Source: Polluticaenibacter yanchengensis (GTDB taxonomy: Bacteria > Bacteroidota > Bacteroidia > Chitinophagales > Chitinophagaceae). From it: a stretch of DNA of 64,000 nt. The stretch covers positions 62,001 through 126,000 of the forward strand of contig JAQGEF010000002.1 of assembly GCA_027854065.1 (NCBI GenBank), written 5' to 3'. Of this stretch, positions 45,171-53,732 are shown piece after piece. The notes below the pieces were generated by a model, which was not told where the DNA came from, searched no databases, and saw only the letters and a program-made list of their open reading frames with translations. Position numbers and translations under genes: made by a program. Each line of letters starts with the position of its first letter. Positions within the stretch are counted from its first letter, which is position 1.

Positions 45171-46571
45171 ATGAAATTCAATTTTTTTAAAAACAGTATG
45201 TTAGTTGGCTTGTTGTCTTTAAGCCTTGTGGCTTGTGACAAAAACGATGATGTCGTTGATGGCGGTGGTACTAACGGTTATGTTACTTTAAAAGGCGAAA
45301 TTGAAACACAAACCCTAACAGCAGATAAGAAGTATTTATTGTCTGGCCAGGTTTTCGTACGTGGCGGTAAAACGTTAACGATTGAGCCGGGTACAGTAAT
45401 TGCCGGTGAAAAAAAATCCAAGGGTACTTTGGTAATTGATAAAAACGCTAAACTGGTAGCAAACGGTACAAAAGAAAAACCAATCATATTTACATCTAAC
45501 CAGGAGCTTGGTGACAGAGACCGTGGTGACTGGGGTGGTATTGTATTATTAGGTAATGCAAAAGTAAACTTAACAAATCCTTCAGTAGAAGGTATCGAGC
45601 CTGCTGTAACTTATGGCGGTACCAACGATGCTGATAATTCCGGTTCTTTAACTTTTGTAAGGGTTGAGTTCGCAGGTATCGAATTAACTCCAAACAACGA
45701 AACTAACGGTATTACTTTAGCTGGTGTTGGTAACGGTACAAAATTCGAGAACATCCAGGTTACTTATGGTGGTGACGATGGTATCGAGTGGTTCGGTGGT
45801 TCTGTAAACGGTAAATACTTAATCGTTTTCGGTACATGGGATGATGATTTCGATATCGATAATGGTTTCTCTGGTAACTTACAGTTCGGTTTAGGTGTTA
45901 GATACCCAAGTTATGCTGACCAGTCAGATTCTAACGGTTTTGAGTGGGATACTAACGGTACCAACGATGCGACAGATTTACCAACGACCGCTACTGTATC
46001 TAACTTCACAATGTTAGGCCCGTCTATTGATGGTAACAGCTTTAACGCTAACTACAAACATGGTATGGACTTAAGAAGAAGAGTTTCTGCTTCTTTGTTC
46101 AACTCTGTAATTGTTGGTTATCCTACTGCAGTTAGAATGAACCAGAATACAGTATATCCTAACTATTCAAGCAATGCTGCTCAAATAGCTAATAATATCT
46201 TCTACGCAAAAACAACTACAGTTCTTTCCGGTAGTACAGATATTACTGCAGCTCAGATCTTAACTTACTTAACTTCTAACGATAACGTAGTAGAAGCAGG
46301 TACTGATAAACAAACCACTGCAGCTTATACTGCATTAGGTTTAAAAGCAGAGCAGTTCTTCAATAAAAGATTGAACGACGCTTATACCACTCCAAATTTT
46401 GCAGTGACTACCGGTACTTTAGCTACAGGTGCAAAATTCACTTATGCAAAATTCAGCGAAGCTAACAGAACAGCGCAGTTTGATAAAACGGTTACTTTCA
46501 GAGGTGCTTTCGGTGCTACTGACTGGACTTTAGGCTGGACTAACTTCAACCCGATTAATACTAAGTACTAA
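45171..46571 (+). CDS. Beta-helix lipoprotein partnered with the TonB receptor
   Basis: 466 aa. The lipobox LVAC precedes a long right-handed beta-helix-like stretch (LLSGQVFVRGGKTLTIEPGT, GTLVIDKNAKLVANGTKEKP) with many Gly, Asn and Asp turns. It lies 18 nt after the receptor gene, so it is probably a surface-exposed ligand-binding partner in place of SusD. Very biased codon use (mainly GGT, TTA, AAC) suggests it is abundant. Similar receptor-lipoprotein pairs exist in other Bacteroidota, but the ligand is not known to me. Confidence 0.8.
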   Translation: MKFNFFKNSMLVGLLSLSLVACDKNDDVVDGGGTNGYVTLKGEIETQTLTADKKYLLSGQVFVRGGKTLTIEPGTVIAGEKKSKGTLVIDKNAKLVANGTKEKPIIFTSNQELGDRDRGDWGGIVLLGNAKVNLTNPSVEGIEPAVTYGGTNDADNSGSLTFVRVEFAGIELTPNNETNGITLAGVGNGTKFENIQVTYGGDDGIEWFGGSVNGKYLIVFGTWDDDFDIDNGFSGNLQFGLGVRYPSYADQSDSNGFEWDTNGTNDATDLPTTATVSNFTMLGPSIDGNSFNANYKHGMDLRRRVSASLFNSVIVGYPTAVRMNQNTVYPNYSSNAAQIANNIFYAKTTTVLSGSTDITAAQILTYLTSNDNVVEAGTDKQTTAAYTALGLKAEQFFNKRLNDAYTTPNFAVTTGTLATGAKFTYAKFSEANRTAQFDKTVTFRGAFGATDWTLGWTNFNPINTKY

Positions 46572-46611
46572 AATGTACTAAGATTGATTCATCATTAATT
46601 CAAAAGCAAAC

Positions 46612-47187
46612 ATGACTTATCAATCAATTTTAAAGATTAAAATATTTGTTCTGGCAGCTATCTTTCTTGTTAGCTGCCGGCAACAAAACTTCAACACTGT
46701 CAATTCACTTTCCAAAGACGAACAAACAGCTTTCAAAACAAAAATTATCCGGTATGTAGCAGAGTTGCCAAAATATGCTACTTACGAAAACCGGTTTGAA
46801 TCCCGCTTTGATGAACCTTATAATACCCTGGTGAAAAAAACTTACCTGGATAAATACTATGTAGCCGAAGATGGTTACACTTATTTTGAAGTAAGAAAAG
46901 TAGCACCAAGCCTAAAAGTAAAGTTCAACGCGACGGGGGGCCGTTTAAAAGTTGATGCAAATGGAAATATAACCGATTATTCAGAAATCTATAGAACCTG
47001 GAAAATGGAGGATGAAGAATTGGCAGAACAAACAGGAATGTTATTTCCTAAAATGGTAAACGGGGACGATTTAAGCCCTTATTATACCGATAATGCTGGC
47101 GGTAAATTAATTATTGAGTTTCCTGACAAAAATGTAGAATACAATTCAGATCTGCGTCGTTGGGTAACTAAAGGTACTATAAACTAG
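46612..47187 (+). CDS. Lipoprotein of unknown function, third gene of the TonB receptor operon
   Basis: 191 aa. A signal peptide with lipobox FLVSC is followed by a soluble, charged domain with mixed helix and strand (SKDEQTAFKTKIIRYVAELP, YYVAEDGYTYFEVRKVAPS, LIIEFPDKNVEYN). No family recognised. It lies 40 nt after the beta-helix lipoprotein gene and ends at a strong terminator, so it probably belongs to the same transcript and helps the receptor. Confidence 0.75.
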   Translation: MTYQSILKIKIFVLAAIFLVSCRQQNFNTVNSLSKDEQTAFKTKIIRYVAELPKYATYENRFESRFDEPYNTLVKKTYLDKYYVAEDGYTYFEVRKVAPSLKVKFNATGGRLKVDANGNITDYSEIYRTWKMEDEELAEQTGMLFPKMVNGDDLSPYYTDNAGGKLIIEFPDKNVEYNSDLRRWVTKGTIN

Positions 47188-47210
47188 CTTTTGGATTAAT
47201 GTTATAATCC

Positions 47211-47247
47211 AGCGGAGTCGATTTCGTTCGATTCCGCTTTATTTTTT
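47211..47247 (+). terminator. Terminator of the TonB receptor operon
   Basis: AGCGGAGTCGA pairs with TCGATTCCGCT (one G-U) around a 6-nt loop, followed by TTATTTTTTC, 23 nt past the stop codon. Confidence 0.8.
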
Positions 47248-47279
47248 CAGAAACCTCGTAACGAACTTCATAGACATTT

Positions 47280-48071
47280 CTATTTACTCCATTTTGTCGC
47301 ATATTTTACAAGCACCGTATTCACATCTTTACCGGCGCGAAAAATAGCCTTCCATTTCAGAGATTCACTTTCATATTTTGGGTTTACAAATTTCATGTTT
47401 TTTCCGCTGCCGGTAAGCTGGGCATTGTAATCAACGGTTTTTTCAATAGCCAGGTATTCCATCGCTCTCTTTTTAATGACCAGTTGCGGATTTTCGGGAT
47501 ACATGGTTTGCCATTTTGTAAGATTAGGCGTGAGGTCTGAATTTTCCGCAATGGTTTTCTTCATTTGTACAATACCCTCTTCCGCTTGTGTAATGTATTG
47601 TTGCGGCATTTTCGCAGCTTTCATTTTGGCAATACTGGCTTCAAGCTCTTTCAGGTTAGCTTTCAGGCTGGCAATCGCGGATTCGTCCATCCGTGCCGGT
47701 TCTTCTGTCGGTTTTGCTTTTTCTCTTGCAGCCGCATATTCTGTTTTAAAGGCATCGCTCTTTATATATTCTTCTACATATTGACATAATTCTTCCGCCA
47801 GGGGCGCATTATTACCTTTTACTAACGCGGACAAGTTTCTAAGCCTCGGAATACCAAATCCTTTAGATTCGAAGTAGGCCTTAGAACCCATTTCCTGGAT
47901 ATCCGTTCTCACAGGTTCATGCTTTTGAGACCCGATAAAGTTGTTTAAAATAGCCGTTTCAGCATTTTTATTATCTAAACCAATTTGCTCCAAAGGATTC
48001 GCGAAATAGGTAAACGCTGAGAGCAAAAGAAGACAGGTTAAGACTTTCGTAATTTTAGACAGGTATTTCAT
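47280..48071 (-). CDS. Secreted coiled-coil-rich protein of unknown function
   Basis: 263 aa. A signal peptide (to about TYFANP) is followed by a helical protein with a central charged coiled coil (ASLKANLKELEASIAKMKAA, then KMPQQYITQAEEGIVQMKKT). The C-terminal segment has FVNPKYESESLKWKAIFRAG. No family recognised and no catalytic motif seen. Single gene between two terminator or repeat regions. Confidence 0.7.
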   Translation of the reverse strand: MKYLSKITKVLTCLLLLSAFTYFANPLEQIGLDNKNAETAILNNFIGSQKHEPVRTDIQEMGSKAYFESKGFGIPRLRNLSALVKGNNAPLAEELCQYVEEYIKSDAFKTEYAAAREKAKPTEEPARMDESAIASLKANLKELEASIAKMKAAKMPQQYITQAEEGIVQMKKTIAENSDLTPNLTKWQTMYPENPQLVIKKRAMEYLAIEKTVDYNAQLTGSGKNMKFVNPKYESESLKWKAIFRAGKDVNTVLVKYATKWSK

Positions 48072-48134
48072 TAATTATATTTTAAGAAATACCAATCTAA
48101 TATTGAAATCAAAAAAACGCAAGGTATTTTTTAT

Positions 48135-48312
48135 GATGGCGCCTGCTTTTGGCAAGTTATTCACTTTAAACTACGAGGTGCGTGTATTGCCAAAAGCACC
48201 GGGCTATACGCAGTACGGCCACTGCCGCATACCAGCTTTGCAGCTTCGCAATATATGAACTGCTGGCGGCAGTGCCGGTACTTTGCTGCTATCCCTTGCG
48301 CTTCCATAGCGC
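48135..48312. repeat. Nested inverted-repeat intergenic element
   Basis: Two perfect inverted repeats lie in series: TGCTTTTGGCAA (48144-48155) against 48187-48198, and CACTGCCGC (48220-48228) against 48266-48274. The stretch contains GGGCTATACGC and CTGCTATCCCTTGCGC, which resemble conserved blocks of intergenic repeats I recall from other Bacteroidota. It differs in sequence from copies A-E but shares their GC richness and position after a gene end. Confidence 0.65.
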
Positions 48313-48345
48313 CATACTGTTCCGGAAATGGTATATTTACCGGCT

Positions 48346-48852
48346 TTATCCTGCTATTCGTTTACCCAATATTGTCAGGCTTCTTTCTACACCGTCCAGC
48401 TCAGCAATCTGAGGCAGGTTCGCCCATTCTTCAAAACCAAAGTGCTTAAACAATTTGATGCTTGGAATATTATGGGAAAAGATAAAACCTAACAATGTTT
48501 TAATGCCAAATTTTGGCGCATGGTCCATAGCATATTTCAGTAAGTTTTTGCCTAATCCTTTACCCCTTTGTTCCGGGTCTAAATAAATGGAGACCTCCAC
48601 AGTTGCATTATAGGCTGGCCTGCCATAAAAGGATTGGAAACTTACCCAGGCAATGATCTGTTTAGAGGAATCTTCCACTACCCACAGCGGTCGTTTTTCC
48701 GGGCTGTGTTCATCAAACCACTTTTGCCTGCTTTCTACCGTTACCGGTTCTGTATCTGCCGTTACTAACCGGCTTTCTATAGTGGTGTTGTAAATTTCTA
48801 CAATACGATTTAAATCGCTTTCAGTTGCATCTCTTACTATATACTCGAACAT
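48346..48852 (-). CDS. GNAT acetyltransferase, phosphinothricin acetyltransferase-like
   Basis: 168 aa from the ATG at 48852 (MFEYIVRDATESDLNRIVEI); 15 extra upstream codons look spurious. The acetyl-CoA site is visible in YLDPEQRGKGLGKNLL, and FVEWVSFQSFYGRP-like strands (AWVSFQSFYGRPAYNATVEV) match the Pat/YncA group. These enzymes acetylate amino groups such as phosphinothricin or methionine sulfoximine. Substrate here unknown. Single gene. Confidence 0.88.
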   Translation of the reverse strand: MFEYIVRDATESDLNRIVEIYNTTIESRLVTADTEPVTVESRQKWFDEHSPEKRPLWVVEDSSKQIIAWVSFQSFYGRPAYNATVEVSIYLDPEQRGKGLGKNLLKYAMDHAPKFGIKTLLGFIFSHNIPSIKLFKHFGFEEWANLPQIAELDGVERSLTILGKRIAG

Positions 48853-49088
48853 AGGGTACTTTATTCTATACTTTATAAATGCTATCGGACATAACAATAA
48901 GCCAAATATAGAGCATTTAATTTCCCATGGAAATTAATATTGATTCCGGCATATTAGAACAAGTGCCTTTGGAAAGGCTGTTTTTTGTTATTGGAAATTT
49001 AAAGGATTTGTAATGTTTTATTAAATTGTATGGGTGGTGATGGAATAATCGGACAGAGAAATATTTTAGTGAAAATAATTGATCGCGT

Positions 49089-49895
49089 ATGAAAGGATTT
49101 CTACCTCACACCATTTTATTCGGAACGATGCTTAGTCTATATGCCTGTTCCGGTCCGGCGCAGTTAAGTTTAGATAAAACTAACTGGAATACTTATGATA
49201 ATTATACCGTAAAGAAAACACACAAACTTTTTAAAGGAGAAAAGTTGATCTTCGGGGAATTTGCTACAGAAGATTTTAAACGTTCATGGACAAAAAACAG
49301 CGGTCATTCTTACGGTATAGGCAGCGGTATCGTCACCGATTACGATTATACCAATCTTATAACATGGAGTAAGCTTACAAGCAGGCAAAAGATGAGCTTT
49401 GTTTTGACCAATGAAAAGCAAACGGAATTTGCGGAAGTTTTCGGTTTGACCGAGGTTAAATCAGATCAGATAGAAGTGGGCAGAAATCCTAATACGATCT
49501 TTAATATCGGGCTGGATATTGTCACCAATTTATTGAAAACGCCGAGTAATATTTTATACACCCAGATTTACACAGGCAGGCAGGCGCCTTACGAATTATT
49601 GCTGGATGATACGCAGGCGAACATGCACCGGAAAAAGTATTATGGTGTTATGGCCAGGAACGACAGGGATTACTATATTATAAAACCCATGTATCAGTTA
49701 AATAATAAAAAGAACGAAGCAACTGTGATCCCATTTGGCGTTATCGGTTACGAATTTTTTAATGTTCATGATGAACCAGTAGCTGCGGTAAGCTTATTGG
49801 GGCAAGGTTCTGTTTATTTAAATACCTCAGATAGTAAAGAACGTATTTTACTGGCGGCTGCCTGTTCCGCTATTTTGCTGAAAGGAGATTTGTAA
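49089..49895 (+). CDS. Lipoprotein of unknown function
   Basis: 268 aa. The lipobox LYAC gives a lipid-anchored protein. The mature part begins SGPAQLSLDKTNWNTYDNYT and has mixed strands (KLFKGEKLIFGEFATEDF, IPFGVIGYEFFNVHDEPVAA), ending with a hydrophobic helix (LLAAACSAILLKGDL). No family recognised. Single gene with a very long terminator hairpin. Confidence 0.7.
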   Translation: MKGFLPHTILFGTMLSLYACSGPAQLSLDKTNWNTYDNYTVKKTHKLFKGEKLIFGEFATEDFKRSWTKNSGHSYGIGSGIVTDYDYTNLITWSKLTSRQKMSFVLTNEKQTEFAEVFGLTEVKSDQIEVGRNPNTIFNIGLDIVTNLLKTPSNILYTQIYTGRQAPYELLLDDTQANMHRKKYYGVMARNDRDYYIIKPMYQLNNKKNEATVIPFGVIGYEFFNVHDEPVAAVSLLGQGSVYLNTSDSKERILLAAACSAILLKGDL

Positions 49896-49962
49896 TTACC
49901 GGCTTTATACTGTAATATATGAAAATGGAATAGAGTAATTAGTATATTGCTGATTTTATTGT

Positions 49963-50022
49963 AATGAATTCCATTGTTGCAGGTTTCTAACCGGTAACCT
50001 GTAACAATGGAATTCATTTTTG
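49963..50022. terminator. Long bidirectional terminator hairpin
   Basis: A 23-bp stem (AATGAATTCCATTGTTGCAGGTT against 49996-50018, one G-U) with a 10-nt loop, between convergent genes ending at 49895 and 50036. A T-run follows on the plus strand. Confidence 0.8.
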
Positions 50023-50035
50023 AGAGATATAACGA

Positions 50036-50818
50036 TTATTTATCCTTTTGTTTCTTTATCACTTCATTGTAAACGCTGTCCCATAATTCCAGTCTTTTTT
50101 GGAGCGCAAGGATGGTTGCTTCAGTCGCTTCCTGCCAGTGTAACTCCGTGGTACAAAGGTTCGCGGTCATTTCCAATGCCAGGTGACTGTGATGATCGCC
50201 ATCCACTTCTATGTGCCTGTCCAGGTAATATTTGAAAATGGAAACGCTCTCCGGAAATTTTTTATTAATGTCATTCACAATGGAAATGAACATGCCGGGA
50301 ATCAGGTCTTCCCTCCCGAATGTGAAAATGGCAGATTGCAAATGTGCTTTGTTACTGTTGATAATGTCAAACGTAAATTCAACAAAGTTTTTTGCAGCTA
50401 ATGGTGTGTTCGCTTCCTGGAAAGCTGTTTCAAAATTTGTATTTTGTTGTAGTCGGTTCACAAATGTATTGATGGAGCTCAGGTCCGCATTGCATTGTTC
50501 CATTGCTTCCAGGTACAGTTCGTAGTGGCTTTTTCTTACGCCCCCGGCATCTATGTCAGATTCTTCGCCGGCTACTATTTCATTGATCAGATACCTGGTT
50601 TCGGCATTGCCAACCGGGAACCAGGGCACGCTGGTACAGGTAAGGTTATTCTGAAGCGCTTTCAGGATGGACATGAAATCCCATACGGCATATACATGGT
50701 GTTCCATAAAGATCTTAAGATCGTCGATATCCTTGATTACTTCGTAAGCTTTATGGTTAATAATGGCTTCTCTTAATGGCGCAATTTTTTGCTGCAATTG
50801 CTCAATATGTGCATTCAT
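50036..50818 (-). CDS. DUF3050 domain protein (heme-oxygenase-like fold)
   Basis: 260 aa from the ATG at 50818 (MNAHIEQLQQKIAPLREAII). The segments HKAYEVIKDIDDLKIFMEHH, VYAVWDFMSILKALQ and YLDRHIEVDGDHHSHLALEM are typical of DUF3050, a helical family of the heme-oxygenase/TenA-like type. Several conserved His and Glu residues could bind a metal pair as in diiron relatives. The reaction is not established. Single gene divergent from the cbb3 cluster. Confidence 0.85.
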   Translation of the reverse strand: MNAHIEQLQQKIAPLREAIINHKAYEVIKDIDDLKIFMEHHVYAVWDFMSILKALQNNLTCTSVPWFPVGNAETRYLINEIVAGEESDIDAGGVRKSHYELYLEAMEQCNADLSSINTFVNRLQQNTNFETAFQEANTPLAAKNFVEFTFDIINSNKAHLQSAIFTFGREDLIPGMFISIVNDINKKFPESVSIFKYYLDRHIEVDGDHHSHLALEMTANLCTTELHWQEATEATILALQKRLELWDSVYNEVIKKQKDK

Positions 50819-50984
50819 GAATGATATTTTAATAACGGCTGCAAAAGTATGTAATCGTGCCAATAATGTAGAAAGGCCGGAATTTTATTAGTAAAGTTTT
50901 GGGAAGGGGAAATTTTTGATTCATGGGAATATCCCGGATTAATACCAAAAGCAGGCTACTAAGGTAGGGATGACCGGCGTGTTA

Positions 50985-51102
50985 CCGCTGAAGGGCTGCC
51001 GGATGCGACGGGCCTGGTACGAGGCACGAGTATCGAGCGTTAGCGAGCCCAAAGCAGCCGGAACGTATGCCCGGTAAAGCTTTGAAGGATGATAGCCCCA
51101 AA
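50985..51102 (+). repeat. GC-rich intergenic repeat, copy C
   Basis: Blocks AAGGGCTGCCGGATGCGACG, GGCCTGGTACGAG, GAGCGTTAGCGAGCCC, AAAGCAGCCGGAAC and the end GATAGCCCCAAAT. It is nearly the reverse complement of copy A. Uniquely among the copies it lies between two divergent gene starts (DUF3050 and ccoS). Confidence 0.85.
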
Positions 51103-51248
51103 TTAAAATAAAGGATAAAAATATCCTATACTAAATATTTGTCAGAAAAGTGTAAAAAAATACATGATTTGTATCATGTTTTTGCCTGACACAACGCATT
51201 GTCTACCCTGCTGATTTTTAGAAATTTTGTACCGTAAAAGAATAAGAT

Positions 51249-51404
51249 ATGGAAATCATTATCATCATCGCCATCATAAGTATGCTCATAGCCGGAGGGT
51301 TCTTATTTGCTTTTTTATGGGGTGTGAAAGACGGTCAGTTCGATGATGATTATTCTCCGCCGAACCGGATTCTTTTTGATGATACTATAAAACCAAAAAA
51401 ATAA
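51249..51404 (+). CDS. ccoS: cbb3 oxidase maturation protein CcoS
   Basis: 51 aa. One span (IIIIIAIISMLIAGGFLFAF) is followed by LWGVKDGQFDDDYSPPNRIL, the CcoS signature (G-Q-[FY]-D-D...P...R-I-L). CcoS is needed to insert heme and copper into the catalytic subunit of cbb3 oxidase. It lies 15 nt before ccoNO in a cluster for the complex. No ribosome-binding site oddity; the start was found by direct reading, as the gene is short. Confidence 0.9.
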   Translation: MEIIIIIAIISMLIAGGFLFAFLWGVKDGQFDDDYSPPNRILFDDTIKPKK

Positions 51405-51419
51405 GAAAACAGAACAGGT

Positions 51420-53549
51420 ATGGAATTACAAAAATTTCAGTATGATAACAAGCTCCCGAAAATGTTTGCCGTGGCATGTATATTCTGGGGAGTTATCGGC
51501 ATGTTAGCAGGGGTATTGGCCGCGTTTCAGCTGGCATTTCCCATTTTAAATTTCAACACTGAATTTACTACGTTCGGCAGGGTCAGACCCATTCATACCA
51601 ACGCGGTAATATTTGCGTTTGTTGGCAACGGTATTTTTACAGCAGTCTATTATTCCATTCCGCGTTTGCTTAAAACACCTATGTGGAGCAATCTTCTCGG
51701 GAAGATTCACTTTTGGGGATGGCAGTTAATTATTGTAGCCGCAGCACTTACACTGGCACTGGGCTTTACTTCCGGTAAGGAGTACGCGGAGCTGGAATGG
51801 CCGATAGATATTGCTATTACGCTGATATGGGTGGTATTTGGTATTAATATGTTCGGAACGATCCTTACAAGAAGAGAGCGCCATTTATATGTGGCTATCT
51901 GGTTCTTTATCGGCTCATGGGTAACGGTTGCATTGCTGCATATTGTTAACTCCTTTGAAATTCCGGTGAGCTTTATGAAAAGCTATAGCTGGTATGCCGG
52001 GGTACAGGATGCGCTGGTGCAATGGTGGTATGGCCATAATGCAGTAGCCTTTTTCCTGACGACTCCTTACCTGGGTATGATGTATTACTTCCTGCCGAAA
52101 GCGGCGAACCGCCCGATCTATTCCTATAAATTAAGTATTGTTCACTTCTGGAGTTTAATATTCCTGTACATCTGGGCAGGGCCACACCACTTATTATATA
52201 CGGCATTGCCAGATTGGGCACAATCGCTTGGTACCGTGTTTTCCATTATGTTGTTGTTACCATCCTGGGGCGGTATGTTAAATGGTTTGTTTACGCTAAG
52301 AGGCGCCTGGGATAAAGTGAGGGTTGATCCTATATTGAAATTCTTTGTAGTGGCGGTTACCTGCTATGGTATGAGCACATTTGAAGGCCCGATGATGTCC
52401 CTGAAAAATGTAAATGCTATTTCCCATTATAGCGACTGGACAGTAGCGCACGTACATATTGGCGCCTTGGGCTGGAATGGTTTTATGACTTTCGGTATGT
52501 TGTACTGGTTGTTCCCTAAAATGTATAATACTAAATTATACAGCACAAAACTGGCTGCAAAACATTTCTGGATCGGTACGCTGGGTATTGTATTATATGC
52601 CGTGCCAATGTACTGGGCCGCTTTCCGCAGTTATTTTATGATGAAAGCATTTACGCCTGAAGGACAGTTGCAATACCAGTTTATGGATGTGGTACAAACA
52701 ATAGTACCGTTCTATATACTGAGAGCCATTGGTGGTACTTTATTCCTGATTGGTGTGGTAATGATGGTTTGGAACTTATACAAAACAGCGAAACAAGGTG
52801 CGTTTGTAGCGACAGAACAAGCGGAGGCTCCGGCACTGCCAAAACAGTATGAAAAACCTGCTAAAAAAATGCACTGGCATTCAGTTATTGAAAGACGCCC
52901 GGTTACATTACTCGTATTAAGCTTAATTGTTGTGGGCATTGGTGGCCTGGTGGAGATGGTACCTACCTTCCTGGTTAAAACAAATATTCCGACCATTAAA
53001 AGCGTGAAACCTTATACGCCGCTTGAATTACAGGGCCGGGACATATATATATCCGAGGGTTGTTATAACTGTCACTCTCAAATGATCCGCCCGTTCCGTT
53101 ATGAAGTAGCCCGGTATGGTGAATATTCTAAAGCAGGTGAGTTTGTTTATGACCACCCGTTCCAGTGGGGTAGTAAACGTACCGGACCGGACCTGGCAAG
53201 AATCGGTGGTAAATACCCTGACAGCTGGCATTTTAATCACATGCTGGAACCAACTTCTATGGCGCCGGGCTCAATTATGCCTAAGTACCCTTGGTTGTTT
53301 GAGAAAGAGATACCAGTGGGTACTACCAATTCTAAAATTCATGCAATGAGAAAAATGGGCGTGCCTTATGCTGACGGTTACGAAGCTAAAGCGGTGGACG
53401 ACCTGAAAGCTCAGGCTGGTGAAATAGCGACACGTTTGAAAAAAGAGAAAATTGAAATTGACAGCAATAAACAGATCATTGCTTTAATAGCTTACCTGCA
53501 AAGAGTGGGTAAAGACATTAAAGTATCTGATAAAGTAGAAACAGAATAA
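51420..53549 (+). CDS. ccoNO: cbb3-type cytochrome c oxidase, fused subunits I and II
   Basis: 709 aa. Residues 1 to about 470 are CcoN, with about 12 spans and the heme/copper His residues (IHTNAVIFAFVGNG, WWYGHNAVAFFLT, WAGPHHLLYTALPDW, AHVHIGALGWNG). After a charged linker (about 470-495) and one span comes CcoO, a single-heme c subunit: CYNCHSQMIRPF (Cys548, Cys551, His552) and Met in MEPTSMAPGSIMPKY-like context. Terminal oxidase with high oxygen affinity. The N-O fusion is usual in Bacteroidota. Confidence 0.95.
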   Translation: MELQKFQYDNKLPKMFAVACIFWGVIGMLAGVLAAFQLAFPILNFNTEFTTFGRVRPIHTNAVIFAFVGNGIFTAVYYSIPRLLKTPMWSNLLGKIHFWGWQLIIVAAALTLALGFTSGKEYAELEWPIDIAITLIWVVFGINMFGTILTRRERHLYVAIWFFIGSWVTVALLHIVNSFEIPVSFMKSYSWYAGVQDALVQWWYGHNAVAFFLTTPYLGMMYYFLPKAANRPIYSYKLSIVHFWSLIFLYIWAGPHHLLYTALPDWAQSLGTVFSIMLLLPSWGGMLNGLFTLRGAWDKVRVDPILKFFVVAVTCYGMSTFEGPMMSLKNVNAISHYSDWTVAHVHIGALGWNGFMTFGMLYWLFPKMYNTKLYSTKLAAKHFWIGTLGIVLYAVPMYWAAFRSYFMMKAFTPEGQLQYQFMDVVQTIVPFYILRAIGGTLFLIGVVMMVWNLYKTAKQGAFVATEQAEAPALPKQYEKPAKKMHWHSVIERRPVTLLVLSLIVVGIGGLVEMVPTFLVKTNIPTIKSVKPYTPLELQGRDIYISEGCYNCHSQMIRPFRYEVARYGEYSKAGEFVYDHPFQWGSKRTGPDLARIGGKYPDSWHFNHMLEPTSMAPGSIMPKYPWLFEKEIPVGTTNSKIHAMRKMGVPYADGYEAKAVDDLKAQAGEIATRLKKEKIEIDSNKQIIALIAYLQRVGKDIKVSDKVETE

Positions 53550-53559
53550 ATAATACACG

Positions 53560-53721
53560 ATGAAACTTAAAAATTATTTAGAAACCATTGCGGGTGTTAG
53601 TGTTTACCCGATTGTATCTCTGCTGTTGTTTGTTGCCTTTTTTACAATAGTTACACTATGGGTAATGAGAACAGATAAAGACACCATTAAACACATAGAA
53701 AAATTACCGTTAGATAACTAA
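53560..53721 (+). CDS. ccoQ: cbb3 oxidase small subunit CcoQ
   Basis: 53 aa. MKLKNYLETIAGVSVYPIVS leads into one span (LLLFVAFFTIVTLWVM) with a short charged tail, matching FixQ/CcoQ size and layout. It stabilises the assembled oxidase. It lies 10 nt after ccoNO and 11 nt before ccoP. Too short for most gene finders; assigned by position and topology. Confidence 0.8.
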   Translation: MKLKNYLETIAGVSVYPIVSLLLFVAFFTIVTLWVMRTDKDTIKHIEKLPLDN

Positions 53722-53732
53722 AGCTTATAACA

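Noticed and set aside
51187..51206. Imperfect palindrome upstream of ccoS as an FNR-type oxygen-sensor site
   Set aside because: GACACAACGCATTGTC does not fit TTGAT-N4-ATCAA; only short half-matches.
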